Assembly (NCBI GenBank): GCA_028023455.1 | Contig: JAQFVV010000014.1 | Span: 3,103,336 to 3,167,335, forward strand | Reading direction: 5' to 3' | Source of the DNA: Epiperipatus broadwayi | Taxonomy: Eukaryota > Onychophora > Udeonychophora > Euonychophora > Peripatidae | DNA length: 64,000 nucleotides | Shown: piece after piece, positions 12,525 to 24,647 of the stretch | How the letters are laid out: every line of letters starts with the position of its first letter | Position numbering within the stretch: position 1 is the stretch's first letter | The notes under the pieces: generated by a model | Database searches by the model: none | Told to the model about the DNA's origin: nothing | What the model saw: the letters and a program-made list of their open reading frames with translations, nothing else | Made by a program: the position numbers and the translations under genes

Positions 12525-14620
12525 AAAATTATATATATATAATTTAATAATGAAATATTATATTTAGAGAAGACTTGTCTTTAAAACTTTCTAACAGTAA
12601 AAAAAAAAAAATTGTACTTTGAAAATAATTATTCTAATTCGGTACTTGAATTAAACTAATGTAACACGAGTAATTTGCTGTGACAGTTTCATTTATTATT
12701 TTTTTAATACGATTTTAAAATTTTCGCTAATTTCTTACATCCTAGTCCAGTTAACAATAGAAAAAGAATGAAATCTTTTAACGATAAATTTAATTATCGC
12801 AAATAGCCTTCGGGAAGCTTGTTAAAAACACGAATTTGTGACGAAAAACTTATTTCGGATATATTTAATGCTTTGGGTCTAACCCTCTATCTTTTTTTAT
12901 TTACATTTCCCCCCACTTTTTGTATTCAATAGTATAGTCTTAAATTATGAATGAAGTAAAAAATATTGTTTGGACGATTCACAATGGCATGGTTAAAAAA
13001 AAAATTTAAATTTAATACTGCACTATATTTTAGTCATTACTAGATTACTAAAATAAAAAGCCAGGGTCTAGACTTGGTTTTTTTTTAAATCCAGACTTGA
13101 TGTTTTTGTTTTGTTTTTTTTTTGCTTTAAAAAATTTGTGATGAAAAAAGTGTGTGTGAGTAGGGTTTTTTTTTTTAATTGCAATTAGATAAATGTTACT
13201 TATTACATAACAAAATAAAACCATGGGAGTCTGCGTTTACTTCAAAGAAATGCTTAGTTTATTTGCAGACAATTTTATTCATTTAAAGGCAGAATGTAGG
13301 AACCACACTTCAATCAGATCTCTTGAGGCGTCTCTTTTCTTTTTCTAGCCAAGTGGAAATAAAGTGAACCCTCTGATAAATGACAAATTTATAGAATTAA
13401 ATACATATGTCAGTTTTTAGAAATATATAGTACAATGATTTTATTTATTTATTTTATATACACATACATAAAAATATTGAATTTATAAATTATATAATCA
13501 AGAACAAAAAGGTTTTAAATTTAATTTATACTTTAATTAAGGTCTCTGATCAAGAGACCGGCTGAAGTGTCTACGAAATAGAATGCTGTGTACAAAAAAT
13601 ATTGCCATCATTAATTATCTATTAAGAGCTAAACAAATCCTTTTTCTGCGTCATTTTTTTTTTCGGCCTCCATAATCCATTTCAACCGATCTTATCATAA
13701 ATCTCAACTAATAAATACAAGTTCCATACAAATTCTCTTTTATTTCTTATTTTTAGACACTTGCTTTTCTACATTTCTAATTTTATTTTTCTAAAGTTTT
13801 CGGTCTTTTTTTCCCTTAATTATTTTTCTGCTGTATTTAAAAACACACTTCAAACAAAACAACATATCTATTTTTAAAACAATATGATTTCAATGAGCTA
13901 CTAAATATTTTTCTACTATTGTGGGCTCGACTTAAATCTATAATTTGGGCAAGGTCAGATTCAGAAGTACAGATGCACAATGAAATAATAGTAATGTAAA
14001 CTTGTCAATCACACAAATCAGGGCAGTAAGATAAGTGAGCTGACTGTAAAACATTTATTTAAAAGAATACAAGTGTAATTCAAGATCTGTATTTACTTTG
14101 GCACGCTGGTGACAAATGCAATAAACATTTATTTATTAGCTGAAAAACATTTTTTTATAGCATCACATCATGAATAACATCTAATCTTATCGAAAACTTG
14201 ATTGACCATTACAATTTTTATTTTAATTTCTTCATTGCTGTTTCCATTATCAGTTAAACAATAATCTAATAATTTATGCATTAAGTTCCTCAATAATTTT
14301 TGCCCAATTATTTTTCCCAAACATTTACTTCTTCATTTTTTGTTTTAGTTTATCACTTTATTTTTGTATTCCGAAAAATTTTATACGATCCATTAATCAT
14401 TATTTAGCTTTTTTTTTTTAAACCAATGCCCATTATCTGCAAGTGTTTCAGCAAATTTGATGCAACAGAACTTCCTCAACAAAATCTTGCTCCATTCTTA
14501 TCAAATCTTTGACAATTCATTTATAAGAGCACAAACTGAACTCTCTCTTTTTAGGCTGTTTTTGGAGTCGGGGGGGGGGGGTATGTAATAAGAGTATTTT
14601 TATTTTTTGTATTTCAGAAC
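12525..14620. other. Intergenic-like DNA with a CpG-richer patch
   Basis: From about 12640 to 13720 CpG dinucleotides are noticeably commoner than in the surrounding DNA (for example ACACGAATTTGTGACG, TTCGGATAT, GAGACCGGCTG). At 13541-13560 there is a near-palindrome GGTCTCTGATCAAGAGACC. No ORF or motif identifies a gene. A CpG-richer patch could be an unmethylated promoter or a younger insertion. The G run at 14570-14581 lies just before the next element. Confidence 0.35.
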
Positions 14621-14624
14621 TGAC

Positions 14625-15599
14625 TACTATATTTCCCTGCAAATAACACCCAGTCTGTCAAGCATTGGTGGTTGAGAGGTCAGAGACAGCCGCTTTACAA
14701 GCAGCTGTCCCGGGTTTAGCGGGTTCGCTACCCGGCTGATGCTATGACACATGAGAAAAAAAAAAAAAACATCCAATCTTATATTAAATTTTGTTCCTAA
14801 AGATAGCTTAGAACTTATTTTCAGAAGATATATTTTTTTCATGTACAAAAATATATATTTCTTCAAATACAAAAATCTACATTTATTTAAGAACAGAAAT
14901 CTACAATTATTCTATGTTACCAATTTCAGCAATGCATAATAACTTTTACTACTGCTTGAATACATCACGTTTAGGATTATAATCATATCACAGAACATTC
15001 TAGTTATATACAAGAATATTAAAAGTTATTTATGTGTTGTTGAAATTAGTGATATTTAATTTAAAATAATATATGAAACATTAAGTTGGCTTTATTCATT
15101 TGTGAACTAAAATTGCCTGCTAATAATAAGTTTCAACCTTTTTGGGTATTAATGTTGATTTATTTACAATATATGTGGTTTGATGTCAAATGAAAATTTT
15201 AATATCAGAGTGAATAAAAGCGGGTGCATTGATAAATGAAATGAAAAATTGTATTTGCAAGTTTATTAAAATAATTAGTTATGAGTCTGCCAGCAAAATA
15301 ATTTTGAGTACCATTTATTAAGTACAAAAATCTACATTTATATTTATGCATTCATTACTTTAATTCGAAATGTATTTTTTCTTTTCTTATGGACATAATA
15401 TATATATATGTTCTGAATGTTATATTCATTACTTTATAATTCTATACATCTATCATGTGTTTCAATGGACAAATGATATTAATGCATCAGGCTGATACTC
15501 TTAACTTATATTTGGGGTAGGGCTTATATTATTAACATTCTGGAAAATCATGCTAAGGCTTATTTTCTGGTTAGGTCTTATTTTCAGGGAAACACAGTA
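14625..15599. mobile_element. Non-autonomous DNA element with short TIRs
   Basis: The left end reads TACTATATTTCCCTGCAAAT and the right end, on the opposite strand, TACTGTGTTTCCCTGAAAAT. These are inverted termini about 26 bp long with few mismatches. The interior encodes no transposase. From memory, ends of the form TTTCCCTGAAAATAAGACC occur in widespread short non-autonomous families; I could not verify the superfamily. The dinucleotide TA at each edge may be part of the target duplication. A SINE sits just inside the left end. Confidence 0.65.
14660..14770 (+). mobile_element. tRNA-derived SINE (class II tRNA head)
   Basis: The head has an A-box-like GGTGGTTGAGAGGTCA (14667) and a B box GGTTCGCTACC (14722-14732). 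The long spacing fits a class II tRNA (Leu/Ser type, long variable arm). A short GATGCTATGACACATGAG body and a poly-A tail follow. A second copy lies at 49.8 kb on the minus strand. It is inserted within the TIR-bearing DNA element. Confidence 0.8.
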
Positions 15600-16398
15600 T
15601 CATCAGTGGACACTAGATGGTTGTGTAATTTAAATTAAATTGCAGTAGGTATTCACAGATATCTTCAGTCTACAATAGTGCTAAACTACAGATAGAAGTA
15701 ATTCTTATCTTAATATAATCAGCTTTGAGAATTAAAACTATACCTTCCTCTTAAAGTAACCCAGTTCACTCATTACATCAGTGAAGTAAAGATTAATAAT
15801 TTTAACAATAGTTTTTCTAAATCTTGGGTCAACTATATGCTCGTGAGCATTTTCCTACTATTAAATAGTAATGCAAACAATTTTTTAGAACAGTGTATTT
15901 GGTGGCATTTATCTGATGAGAAATCTGTTTTTACATTTCATTTAGTCAGTGTCTCATTTTACTTACATAAAATGGACACATTTAGAGAATGGTTAAAATT
16001 TCGAACATGCTTTATGGCTGAAGAGATACATGTGACCCATGTTTAGTTTTTTTATCATTTTTTATTATAAATATTTTAATATATTGGTGCAGTTAAACAA
16101 ATTTTGCAAAAACAGAGTAATATACAAAAATAATAGAAAAATTATATAACTGCTACAATCCTATAAGCATACAGTTGACTTTGACTAAGGCCTGTTTGAA
16201 ATTATTAAAACCTGATATAGACTATTTAAATGTTTTAGGAAAATCCATATCTTAAAATTTGGAATCCAAGCCCATTTGCTTGTATGACTTAGTCAAGCAC
16301 TAGATTATTAACTATATTTTAATGATCCCAATTATAAATCAAGTGCCAATACAATTAAGATGGGAGACATCAAACTATTTATCTAGCTATGTTTATTC
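15600..16398. other. AT-rich interval, nothing recognised
   Basis: A 69-residue frame at 15837-16046 has no recognisable motif and is probably chance. Confidence 0.5.
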
Positions 16399-16841
16399 GG
16401 TAATAGTATGTATACTGAATCTGACCACTTGATGGCATTGTTTTTTACACAACGCACATCAATATACCATTTTAGCAGCCTAACTTATGGCTAACCCTAC
16501 AACAGTGTTGTTTAGAGCCATAACAGGCCACCTAGAGGGTGATGTATCATATGATTACATAATGAAATACTATGCCCATTGATTTACGACAGTATTCCTC
16601 GAGCGCAATTCAACTCTCGCTATGTCTGATTAGATGGTGACCATATTTGAAGGATGTGAAACTATCAAAAAATTCATTGTGGAAACTTTTTGAGAAAGCA
16701 TAGTGGATGTAGTATTACATATTATGAATTGTCAGAACCATCCCACATGTTTCCCTATGATTTTGAAACTGCACACAACCTGAAAAGGTTAGGGTTTTCA
16801 GCAGAGTTCTGCAAATTTCATGCACAAATGCATGTTTACAC

Positions 16842-17066
16842 ATGAATCTGTGCAAGAACAGTAAAATGTCAGCAGCAAGTGTTCAAAATTGGTTGAAGGG
16901 GAGTGAATTTCTGGCCACAGAAATTGACACTGTTGCATTTTTCCAGAAAGAGAACATACTGCCAGATGTGAAGCTATGTGTTTGTGGGAGGAGCATGGTT
17001 TTAGTCAACTACAAGATCTGGGGAATTCCATTGCCACTCCTGCAAGGGTACCTGGGGTCTGCATAA
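16842..17066 (+). pseudogene. Merlin/ISXO2-like transposase N-terminal remnant
   Basis: The frame contains LKGSEFLATEIDTVAFFQKE followed by NILPDVKLCVCGRSMVLVN. In Merlin/ISXO2 transposases the N-terminus has an acidic helix, a 'L(L)P' turn and a CxxCGxxM zinc-binding pair. The layout here agrees, although the first Cys is in a CVCG context. The DDE core is missing; a purine- and C-rich tandem repeat occupies the rest of the element. The assignment is by pattern only and is moderate. Confidence 0.4.
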
Positions 17067-17148
17067 AAGAAGTTGGTTGGATGGCTCCAAAATTCTGTTA
17101 CTTACAGCTTTGAGGCTCATCTCTTATTGGAGTTAAACAAACTGTAAC

Positions 17149-17745
17149 TCCCCCCCTAAAAAATGTTTTTTAAAAATGAACTGTTTAAGACTTTTTGAAA
17201 AAGGCAAAAAATAAAGGGAGAACTTTTTGCTATCATATAAAGGTTTTGGTAGTATAAATATTTAAAAAAAAACACCTCATAATAAGAAAATAAAAGTCAA
17301 TAATTTAAAATCAAACCAACCCCCACCCCACCCTCTAAAAACAAACTGTTGGTTTATTAAAAATGAATTGATTAATAAGGCTTTCTAAAAAAAAAAAAAA
17401 AAACTCAAAATCAATAAAAAGTTGATAATTTAAAGCAAACCAACCCCCCTCCAATAATTCATATATTTTGTTAATCTATCTCTTTATATGTATTCTATAT
17501 TCAAACACATTTAAAATTAATATTCGAAATTTCCAGTACATGGGCAAAAGATACTAAATGATGAGAATTAAAATTCAAATCACCCCCCCCTCCACCCTCT
17601 AAAAACCAACTATTGGTTTATTAAAATTGAATTGTTTAAAGCTTTAAAAAAGAAGCTCAACATCCAAAAAAAGGCAATAATTTAAAAGAAAACTGACTCA
17701 CCTCTACCATCTAAAAACAAAGTGCTTGTTTATTAAAAACAAAAA
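17149..17745. repeat. Imperfect tandem repeat, unit about 120 bp
   Basis: Blocks of the form CAAACCAACCCCCC...CCCTCTAAAAA, then TTGGTTTATTAAAA and TGAATTG, then an A-run, then AATTTAAA recur about four times, with C runs of variable length. They lie inside the Merlin-like element. The C runs may be partly consensus error. Confidence 0.6.
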
Positions 17746-17902
17746 AAAACCATACGAGTTTTATGTATAGAAAGTGAAAAAAAATTTTTTTTTACAGTAG
17801 TATTCTGAAAAGAAACCGACGGCCCATGAATCGGTATATTGATGTGCATTGGGCGAAAAGCAGTGACATCAAACAGTGGGGTTCAGTATACATACTATTA
17901 CC

Positions 17903-20409
17903 ATTTATTCTGAATTCAATTGCAATTTATGAAAGAATGTTTCTTCAGACAGAAGTGAAATAGATTAATTTTCATAGTCTATTAACATTATCAGATGCTT
18001 TCAAATCAATATCATTTCTTAATAAGCATATGAATAACATTTTTCCAAAATGACTTATCATCTGCATGTTTTTTAAGCTACTGAAAAGAGTACATTATAC
18101 ACTTTTCTAATGAATTACATTCATCTTATGAAAAAAGGGATAAATTTATTCTGATCATTAGTGCTTCAAATAATAGCTTAAATTTAATTTAAGTTTTTAT
18201 TTGTTTGGATATTATTTTTTTGTTTGTTTGTTGTTGGTTTTTTTTTTGGACTGTTTATCTTTTTGGTACAGAGTATCACCCTATTTAATTTTTAAAGAAT
18301 TGATTTCAGACACAATTTTCACAATAACTTCAGTTTTAATAATGTTAAAGCAAAAAGCTTTACATTGATTAAAAAAAACTAAGAAAAAATATATGGCTAA
18401 GAAAAATAGTGATTACCATTAAAAAATTAAGAAAGAAAAAATTTCAATATTCTAAAAAAATATTACTTTATATTATATTCCCTCACAAAATTCTGATTCA
18501 AAACATATAAAATACTTCTTATCTGAAATAATTGATAGCTTTAGAACTTACAAAAAAAGAATCATAATAGTTTGTCATTTTTTCTCGTACCCCAGAAATT
18601 AAAAATCACAAAGCATCTATAAGAAAAAAGTACAAAGTAAATCATTTTCAGAAGGTGATTATGCATTTTTAATCATAGCAATTGGTTTCTTAGCCATCCA
18701 AACTAGAAATTGAAGGCCACTGTCTTTATTAATGATAAAATGAGTCTCCTTTCTTTATTTTATATTTTTTGTGCACACCAGTGATGCTATATTGTTATAC
18801 TTATTGACCCACATAGATATAATTTATTTGCATGTAGTTCATGTGCTGGCAGTAGACTTAAAAATAATGTAATGCAAGACATGGCAAAACTACTGACTCC
18901 ACAGCATGAGCACCAAGGCATAGGAAAGAATCTGGACTTGATTCTACACCCGCACATAATTTCATGTGATGTACATAACCATTGTGACTATCATCACTTG
19001 AAACTTTTCTATTGGTTTTAAAAGTTTATATTGTCACATGGTACTATGACTAGTAAATCTTATAATTGTTTCTTCAACTGCAACCTTTCTATATGTCTGA
19101 TAATCAACCTTAAAATAATAGCCTAATTTTATATATGTAGTGAAAATTTATTATTTGTTATACAAACACAGACATGCAAGTAAGTACAAATGCAAACACA
19201 GTAATACAAATATAGACACACTAATAAAATTTAAACCATTTGAGAATCATTATGTCTATAAAATAAAGTTGCCTCAAACTTGGATCAGAGCTCCAAAATT
19301 GTATTGCACATAATTGGATAAATTTATACATGAAGTCAAAATCATGTTCATCATACAAACACACTAGTACAACACACATTAATTATATTTATTACACTGA
19401 CAATTACTTTCAAGAAATAATACATTTTTAAAATAATAATACAAATAATAACAAAATCTAAAATGGAGTACATTATTTATGTCTGCTTTCAGGATAAAGA
19501 CCTTGAAATTGCAAAATATTCTATGCATGTTAAATCCACTTACAAATTATATTTTTCTCTTTAAAAATGTATGCCTTGCTTTCTCCATACAATTTAATAA
19601 ATTGTGCAAAAAAAATTAAATGGATTTATATTAATAAAAAATGTTATTTTTATCCAATTTTAACAAAACATACATCATTAGAAAAATGAAGTTAAACTGC
19701 AGAGAATAACAGTATTGGAATATGTGTATTCCATTTAGTTTTCCCACAATTTTATAATGAAAGCAAAGAAATTGTAATTTTAAATGATAAATGTAGCAAT
19801 CACATTAAACATTGCAATATCATTATGGAATGACGAAAAGTCTTTGGTAGTAGCAATTCCTTTACAATTTCTTTCAGGATTCAACTTTCATGTTCATAAA
19901 TAGTCATGTGAAACACTAATTTGAACAAATTTGGATCCTTTTTTTTAAAGATATTTCTTTGCTTGTAAAAATCTTTCAGGAATTTTTCTTTGCAAAGAAT
20001 CAATATTAGAAACTTAGTATTACCAGTTAAAATCACTATTTAACAGTCATTCTTTGTCACTGGATTTAAAGAGATTTAATATAAAATATAAGCATAATCA
20101 TCATCAAGCCAATACCAAACATGGGGCAGAATATTATAAAAGAGAAATCATCAATATTTGTTGTATATATGTAAATAAATGCTAAAATAAACTAATCATA
20201 TATCAAAAATGCTGAGATCATACCCATGCTAGTGATCTTCAGTCCTCATAACTTATGTTACCATAAATATAATACCAGTTATCTTTATATATTGTTTTTT
20301 TTTATTAAAATATGTTTTTTTGTTAAATTTTTTTAAAAATTTTTTTTTTCTTTTTTTTTTTGAAGTCCATTAAAAAAAAATAAATAAAAATACTACACCC
20401 CACACAAAA
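17903..20409. other. AT-rich interval, nothing recognised
   Basis: No ORF of note, no tRNA-like boxes and no obvious repeat structure beyond homopolymers. Confidence 0.5.
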
Positions 20410-20757
20410 AAGAGAAGAAAGGTGTGAGGTGGGAGGAGAAAAAAGAGAACAAAAAAAAAGTGTAGGGGGAAAAAACAAAAAGGTGTTACTCCTTAAACAA
20501 AAAAAAAAAATAAAGAGGAGGAGGGGGGGGGGAAAAGAAGATAATAATAGATAAACAATTGAAATTTAAAATTGTATTCAAAAAGATGAAAAAAACCCAA
20601 AAGGAGACCACATGTGAGATGGGGGGGGGAAATGAAAAAATGAGGGGGGGGGGGGTGGAGAGGAGAAAAAAAAAAGCGGAGAAGAGAGATAAAACTAGAG
20701 AAGACCTTCCTCCTGCAGTGGATTGATAATGGTTGATAATGATGATGATGATGATCA
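20410..20757 (+). pseudogene. RTE 3'-end fragment corrupted by purine runs
   Basis: This fragment aligns by eye with the last 350 bases of the RTE at 4.7 kb: GTGTTACTCCTTAA against its TGVTDLIE region, GAGACCACATGTGAGATGG, and the end GACCTTCCTCCTGCAGTGGA-TTGATAATGG followed by an expanded (GAT)n tail. Many T and A positions have become G or A so that runs of 8-13 G or A result (20521-20531, 20620-20656). The 3' GAT expansion is longer than in the 4.7-kb copy. No frame is open. Confidence 0.7.
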
Positions 20758-22518
20758 ATAAGTTAGTTGTTACCATCAAAAAACAATTTAAAGTGAATAG
20801 ATTTAGTTGATTTTCATATCTTAGAACCATCTAAATCTACATTGGATTATATAGATGTTCACATACATATTTTCATCTTTAATCTCAAGTTAGTTTTTTT
20901 GTTTACAAAGGCTCTGTGACTGTCAACAAGAGAAGATATACAATACTGGAACTATTCTATTATTAAATTTAATGATTCATTAAAAAAAAATAGAAATAAA
21001 ATTTTGATAAATATCTTACATTACAAATATATCAACCTGATTTTGGCTTGCAAATATTACATACTCTCATAGATTGACAAACTATATATGTAATATTTAA
21101 ACTGTAGTCCACAGAAATACCCAAGTTGTAAGTGATCACATATAGATATAGATATATATTGTAACAGTCATATTTGTACATTCACGCAACAAAATCCAGA
21201 GTTTTGGTAAATTATACCAAGGCTGATCTAGATGTGGGTTTGAGACCTCAAATCCTCAGCTCCTTTACCAATACTCTCTGACTTACTACCCTATGAATGA
21301 CATATATGAAGTCACACTCGTAATTTCTTAATTCCTGTGCCAACAGTAGCAAAGGATGGAGCAAGAGACTTAACACACACACAACTTATGGCTGGTTATA
21401 TAATGCCTATATTAATAAATATGGAAAGTGATTCAATATAAACAAAGTGAATAAAACCACAGACGTTAATATGTTTAAAATTATTTAATCTTGTTCAAAA
21501 ACACAAACAACAACAATTAAATGTACTGGATATTTCACTCGCAGGTGGTATGGTGAATATATGAACTACAAGTTCTGCAATCTATTGTACTTAGTCACAA
21601 TTATTTTATTATAGCATTTATAAATTAATAATTATTTCTACTTCTATAATGATGCCTAAATTATGCTCTGCCATTCCTACTGGGTTTGCTAAGAGTTAAA
21701 TCTTAAGAGAGTGTCAACTTTATATAATGTGTACCTAAGTTTATTATTAAGTAATGAGCAGTCAATGCGCTCTTTATGCAGATATTATTATATAAACTAG
21801 ATCTGAGGTTCAGATCAATGCTGAACAGTTAATATAACAGCAGGTGAACTGGCGCTTTGTAGCATAACTTCCAAGACCATGGTGCTACACAAATTATATC
21901 AGAGGTGTGGCTTGAAGGTGCCTTTACTCATGAGATTCAGTAACGATTACTCAGTTCTCAGGTACCAGACACTTGCTATAGGTGAACATTTAGTTCAGTT
22001 GATCGAACAGCCTTAATATACAATGCTGGATACCAGTGTTCCAATTCTGAAAGAAGTAATGGGAATGGCCCTTAAAATCAGTAGCCCATTCAAGAGAACT
22101 AGGGATAATAGGATGGCCCTTAAAACTGAATCCTATCTTAATAAGTATATAATAGCAAGGCGTAATGCACTGAGGTGCTTCATAAAAGCCCATTCACAAT
22201 GCTTTCTAAATATTAATTATTAAAGTTAGTAAAGCACAAAATCTATAGTTTCATTCTGTGAAACTACTATACACTAGTTAGGTGAGTTAGCATACTTAAA
22301 CTGTGCTAAAAAGGAATTTATTAAAATGATCTAGTTTACCAATTAACCTACATAGTCTAGGATAATAAACTAAGGAGGGCTAAAGCATATTTGGGACTTA
22401 AACTTGGCTAATTACTGACAATATGCTTTAAAATGTCACTCTCGCATATTCAACTAAACAGATCTTTAATAAGGAAACCTGGATGAAATATTAAGCTAAA
22501 ACATAGCAGCTTAACTAA
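20758..22518. other. AT-rich interval, nothing certain
   Basis: At 22040-22140 the phrase ATGGCCCTTAAAA occurs twice about 55 bases apart, inside a 66-residue open frame of unknown nature. A weak B-box-like GGTCTCAAACCC on the minus strand near 21240 is not convincing as a SINE. Confidence 0.4.
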
Positions 22519-22538
22519 TATATATATATATATATATC
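22519..22538. repeat. (TA)n microsatellite
   Basis: Short alternating TA run close to the 3' side of the Penelope-like fragment. Confidence 0.8.
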
Positions 22539-22539
22539 A

Positions 22540-23311
22540 AAATACAGTACAATTTATATAAATTATATTCTTTTAGAAGTACTTTCAACTATACACTTTG
22601 TAGTCTTTATCAACTATATAACGTTGAATAATCAAAACGAGACAACCCTTAACAATACCCATAGTTCAATTCAAATTGCCCACAATTCTGTTATCTTAAC
22701 ATTTGATGACTGGCGATTCATTAACATTTGACGATTTCTTGAAATCAACATAGCCTCTTTTATTTTACGTTTATTATGACAACGTTCAATTTGAATAATT
22801 TTCATATTTTTATAATCAAATTTAAATCCATATTGACAAGATTTATTATGATCAAATATAACAGATGCTGAAGGTTTATTTACATCTGTTCCATATTGAT
22901 TCTCTTTTTGAATTCTATTATATAAAAGCATATGTTCTTTTATTCTCTTCTCAAATGTACATTTAGATTCACCAATGTATTGTACGCCGCATCCACATAT
23001 CAATCTATATATAATAGAATTTTGATTAAACTTTGAATTTTGAATTTTAGAATTATTAAGCAATCTATTTGTGTTATTTGTAGAGAAAAAAGCAATATGA
23101 CACAAACCATTATAAATTTTCCTAATAAACTTGACCTGCTCATCTGATATAAATGGCATTGAAATCCATTTCATTTTGATATTTTTATTTTTAATTTTAT
23201 TATAGTGTTGATTTTTAAATCCTTTAATAATATTAGCAATTGCATTTTTATAATAATCAATTTTCAACAAGTCATTAACAAATAAATGTACATTTTTAAT
23301 TTTTAATATAT
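22540..23311 (-). mobile_element. Penelope-like element, 3' part
   Basis: Only the C-terminal linker and GIY-YIG end of the protein plus a 3' region of about 130 bp remain. The fragment stops at the ATATAT that borders the LTR-C element. The DNA beyond the LTR array (46.5 kb on) does not resume the RT, so the fragment seems 5'-truncated and not split by the LTR insertions. Confidence 0.75.
22671..23311 (-). pseudogene. Penelope-like protein, linker + GIY-YIG nuclease end
   Basis: Penelope-like retroelements encode an RT joined to a GIY-YIG endonuclease that nicks the target. The visible part (about 213 residues) has a Lys/Asn-rich linker, the connector MPFISDEQVKFIRKIYN followed by HIAFFSTNNTNRLL, then the nuclease: IIYRLICGCGVQYIGES (an I-Y...YIG match to GIY-YIG) and FEKRIKEHM with the catalytic-type Arg, His nearby. 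It ends at a TAA after ELWAI. The open frame runs a few codons into the LTR of LTR-C, so its apparent ATG (23327) is not native. The RT domain is missing. The nuclease portion has no stop or frameshift, so this piece is younger than the RTE remnants. Confidence 0.8.
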
Positions 23312-24647
23312 TGTAACGTTTATTCATATGCGTTACAAATATATTGGCATTGGGTAAAAAAAAAACAAAACTAAAAGATAAAAGTGGATTTAAAATTTTG
23401 TTGAGTAATTTTTTTTAAAAAAAAAAAAAACGTACAATGAGGGTTGAATTATTCTTCTTATTTTTTTTATGTAATAGTAATAACAGTAATTGGAGAGAAC
23501 AAAAGATTCCAAAAGTAAGTAAAAAAAGATAAGCTGAAAGTAGAAATACTCAAATTAATTAAAGATGGCCGAAAACTTGAAAAAATAAAGGCTTTATTAC
23601 ATAAAATTTATAAAGACTGATAAGATTAAAAAGGCATGGTACTAGCATGCGAGAAGTCCTGAAAATGGATATAAAAAGGAGAGATCCGTTGAAGGAATGT
23701 CTTTTCGTTTTGTTTCTCTAGTTGGTCTTGGATAACATTAATATATCCAAGATCGCTTTCGCTGAAGGAATTGGCATGTTGCAGTGAACCAGAGCTTCTA
23801 GAACATCGGACCTAATGATGTACACCAGAAAAGCCTTCTACCACTGGAAATGGACTACAAGATCAAGCAATAACCAAAAGCGAGCTCATTATAACCAAAA
23901 AACTATGATAGTTATCTACTACTGAATTCATGAAACTTACCGTAAGAATAATTATCCTGATTGTGACAAAGTTAACTATTTAAAACTACTGTAAAAATAT
24001 ACGTATAAAAGAATCCCGATAGTGACTTTAATTTTCTATATGAGAGACTCTTATTTAACCAAGAACTTTTTATTTATTTTAACTATATTAATATTTTCTG
24101 GATATTTCCAACCTGAATTAAATGTTTCTCTCCAAGGTATTAATTAGCTACTTAACATGAAGTATTTTAGTTTTCAAAATTAAAAATATTTCTAATATCA
24201 ATTCTATTTTTATTAATAATAGTTATTATTTTTTATTATTAAATTTATTTTTAGGGTAATAAGATTTAAATGTAAGTTATCTTTGTCAATATGTTTCAAT
24301 ACGCCCAGGACTAATAATCTAAAAATCATTAATTCTCATACTAGAATTACACCCCTTAAAAAAAATATAATGAAAATCTTTTTATTTTTTTGTTTTACAA
24401 CTTGCGAGAGGTGCTGGCGACATATTTCAGCGGATTCTTAGGAATTCTGGTGCCCATAGTAAATAAAATTAAAAGTTGATTTTGTCAATAGCACAATTTT
24501 TAACAATTAATAGGCTGAAGTTGATCAGGAAAAATAGCTGTGTTTTTAGAATAGAAATACAACTTTCTTCTTTTTTGACATAGCTTGATCAACTCACGCG
24601 CAGTTTATATTAGCGTGTAAAGGCCTAGTAAAATGAAAAACGTTACA
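23312..24647 (+). repeat. LTR-C 5' LTR
   Basis: 1336 bp. It has a TATA-like ATATAAAAAG at 23669-23678 about 360 bases in, and AATAAA near 24462, giving a plausible U3-R-U5 layout. Compared with the 3' LTR it lacks about 40 bases, mostly as scattered one- to three-base losses, many at or next to CG. Confidence 0.9.
23669..23678 (+). promoter_or_regulatory. LTR-C TATA-like box
   Basis: ATATAAAAAG in the 5' LTR; the same motif is at 26811-26820 in the 3' LTR. Position about a quarter into the LTR fits a U3 core promoter; the start site is inferred, not seen. Confidence 0.5.

Larger units (their letters stand above)
16399..17902 (+). mobile_element. Merlin-like DNA transposon, decayed
   Basis: The ends are imperfect inverted repeats of about 75 bp (16399-16473 and 17828-17902), both starting GGTAATAGTATGTATACTGA. 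They are flanked by 8-bp direct repeats, GTTTATTC on the left and ATTTATTC on the right, one mismatch. An 8-9-bp duplication fits the Merlin (IS1016/ISXO2-like) superfamily, and the internal protein remnant points the same way. An 8-bp duplication alone would also fit hAT. Confidence 0.6.

Noticed and set aside
20486-20830. 114-aa minus-strand frame with poly-Pro and poly-Phe
   Set aside because: It arises from G and A homopolymers in the corrupted RTE fragment.
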